Positions 35,306 through 36,289 of a stretch of 36,289 nucleotides of DNA are shown in pieces. Within the stretch, counting starts at the first letter, position 1, and each line of letters begins with the position of its first letter. The notes beneath the pieces are model-generated. The model did not search any database and had not been told where the DNA came from. It saw only the letters and a program-made list of their open reading frames with translations. This stretch comes from Gammaproteobacteria bacterium (GTDB taxonomy: Bacteria; Pseudomonadota; Gammaproteobacteria; Pseudomonadales; CAMLJR01), in the NCBI GenBank assembly GCA_029265075.1, contig JAJUJZ010000018.1, positions 1 to 36,289 of the forward strand, read 5' to 3'. Both the position numbers and the translations under genes were made by a program.

Positions 35306-36289
35306 ATGACGGCCACGCGTACTACCTGTCCCTACTGCGGCGTTGGCTGCGGCGTTGCCGTTACGGTACAGGACGGTGGCGTCGCGCCGGTCGCCGGCGA
35401 CCGCGAGCACCCGGCCAATCGGGGACGGCTCTGCGTGAAAGGCTCGGCCCTGCATGAAACCGTGGGCCGTCAGCGCCGCCTGCTAACGCCCGAAATCGAT
35501 GGACGGCAGGCGAGCTGGGATGAGGCGCTCGACGCCGTGGCCGGCCGGCTCTCCGCCACTATCGCTGCGCACGGTGCGTCGGCGACCGCGCTCTATCTCT
35601 CCGGTCAATTGCTGACCGAGGATTACTACGTCGCCAACAAGCTCTGGAAGGGCTTTGTCGGCAGCGCCAATGTCGACACCAACTCCCGGCTCTGCATGTC
35701 CTCTGCCGTGGCCGCCCATACGCGGGCGTTCGGCGAAGACGTGGTGCCGGGCTGTTACGAAGACCTTGAACTGGCCGATCTGGTGGTGCTGGTTGGCTCC
35801 AACGCCGCCTGGGCGCATCCCGTCCTCTATCAGCGCCTGCAGAAGGCGCGGCGGGCACGTCCGGCGCTGAAGGTGGTGGTGATCGATCCGCGTCGCACTG
35901 ACAGCTGCGAGGAGGCGGACCTGCACCTGCCGCTGGCGCCGGGCAGCGATGCGTGGCTGTTCAACGGCCTGCTGGTCTATCTCGCCGACAGTGGTGCGCT
36001 GGATCGCAATTATGTGGATGCCCACACCAGCGGCTTTGACGAGGCGTTAGCGGCGGCGCGTGACTCGGCGCCGTGGCCCGAATCGGTGGCGGCCAAATGC
36101 GGGCTCGACCCGGTCGCGGTGGCGACGTTCTTCGAATGGTTCGCGGCGACGCCACGCACTGTCACGCTTTTTTCGCAGGGCATCAACCAGAGCTCGAGCG
36201 GCACCGACAAGGGCAACGCCATCATCAACTGCCACCTCGCGACGGGTCGGGTGGGGAAGCCGGGCGCCAGTCCCTTCTCGATCACCGGG
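35306..36289 (+). CDS. nasA: Assimilatory nitrate reductase catalytic subunit, 5' part (runs off the window)
   Basis: The frame from ATG 35306 is open to the window end, 328 codons. It starts MTATRTTCPYCGVGC, giving the N-terminal [4Fe-4S] cysteines Cys8, Cys11, Cys15 and Cys43 (GRLCVKG). The molybdenum ligand region of the bis-MGD nitrate reductases follows, with Cys130 in NSRLCMSSAVAAH. The SQGINQSSSGTDKGNAIINC block near the end is typical of NasA. NasA reduces nitrate to nitrite, which NirBD then reduces to ammonium. There is no signal peptide, consistent with a cytoplasmic assimilatory enzyme. The start is supported by GAGGAGAG at 35288-35295. The rest of the gene, including any C-terminal iron-sulfur domain, lies beyond the window. 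Confidence 0.95.
   Translation, partial: MTATRTTCPYCGVGCGVAVTVQDGGVAPVAGDREHPANRGRLCVKGSALHETVGRQRRLLTPEIDGRQASWDEALDAVAGRLSATIAAHGASATALYLSGQLLTEDYYVANKLWKGFVGSANVDTNSRLCMSSAVAAHTRAFGEDVVPGCYEDLELADLVVLVGSNAAWAHPVLYQRLQKARRARPALKVVVIDPRRTDSCEEADLHLPLAPGSDAWLFNGLLVYLADSGALDRNYVDAHTSGFDEALAAARDSAPWPESVAAKCGLDPVAVATFFEWFAATPRTVTLFSQGINQSSSGTDKGNAIINCHLATGRVGKPGASPFSITG

Overview
The window is a compact, high-GC (roughly 60% or more by eye) piece of chromosome, almost certainly from a gammaproteobacterium. This rests on the gene neighbourhoods ribBA-ribH-nusB-thiL-pgpA and xseB-ispA-dxs, a thiC-thiO-thiS-thiG-thiDE cluster behind a TPP riboswitch, a two-component RND efflux pump, and a NasT/NasS-controlled nitrate assimilation operon. 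I see no rRNA, tRNA, insertion sequence, phage gene or CRISPR array. The window opens inside ribBA and closes inside nasA, so both end genes are partial.

Positions 1-3181 (+) hold the 3' end of a RibBA-type protein whose GTP cyclohydrolase II half has lost its zinc motif, then ribH, nusB, thiL and pgpA. Positions 3298-5499 (+) hold two tandem paralogous lipoproteins, each with an NlpE-like cysteine pair and a C-terminal META domain. Positions 5522-11396 (+) are the thiamine operon: a sigma70-like promoter, a TPP riboswitch with a predicted Shine-Dalgarno-sequestering helix, then thiC, thiO, thiS, thiG and a thiD-thiE fusion. A small membrane protein, an intact stand-alone ribA and a CsbD-like gene follow, ending at a terminator shared with the convergent dxs gene. 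ThiL, encoded just upstream, would convert the TMP made by ThiE into TPP. Active RibA supplies the riboflavin branch that the degenerate RibBA half probably cannot.

Positions 12763-16051 (-) are xseB-ispA-dxs (exonuclease VII small subunit and isoprenoid precursor synthesis). Positions 16182-18877 (+) are a BtuF/BtuC/BtuD-type ABC importer for a metal chelate or corrinoid. Then come an HNH nuclease (+), ribonuclease Z (-), a DUF502 membrane protein (+), a stand-alone YbaK-type tRNA-editing domain protein (+), an RND efflux permease with its membrane fusion protein (-), class I fructose-1,6-bisphosphatase (-) and an exported MORN-repeat protein (+).

Positions 28597-36289 (+) are the most interesting part: nitrate/nitrite assimilation. 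A terminator isolates the region from the MORN gene. Two NtrC-like dyads 31 bp apart and a canonical GG-N10-GC sigma54 element precede nasT (ANTAR antiterminator) and nasS (nitrate sensor). A 369-bp leader follows. It holds a second, weaker sigma54-like element, two hairpins with hexanucleotide loops having A at position 1 and G at position 4 (the ANTAR target signature), and a very long intrinsic terminator whose 5' arm overlaps the second hairpin. Downstream are an FAD-dependent oxidoreductase (NasC-like), nirB, nirD and the start of nasA. The layout predicts a two-step switch: NtrC/sigma54 for nitrogen limitation, and NasS-NasT transcription antitermination for nitrate or nitrite.

Functions are assigned by recognising motifs and family-typical sequence. 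No database search was run. Promoters, operators and RNA folds are hand-read predictions.
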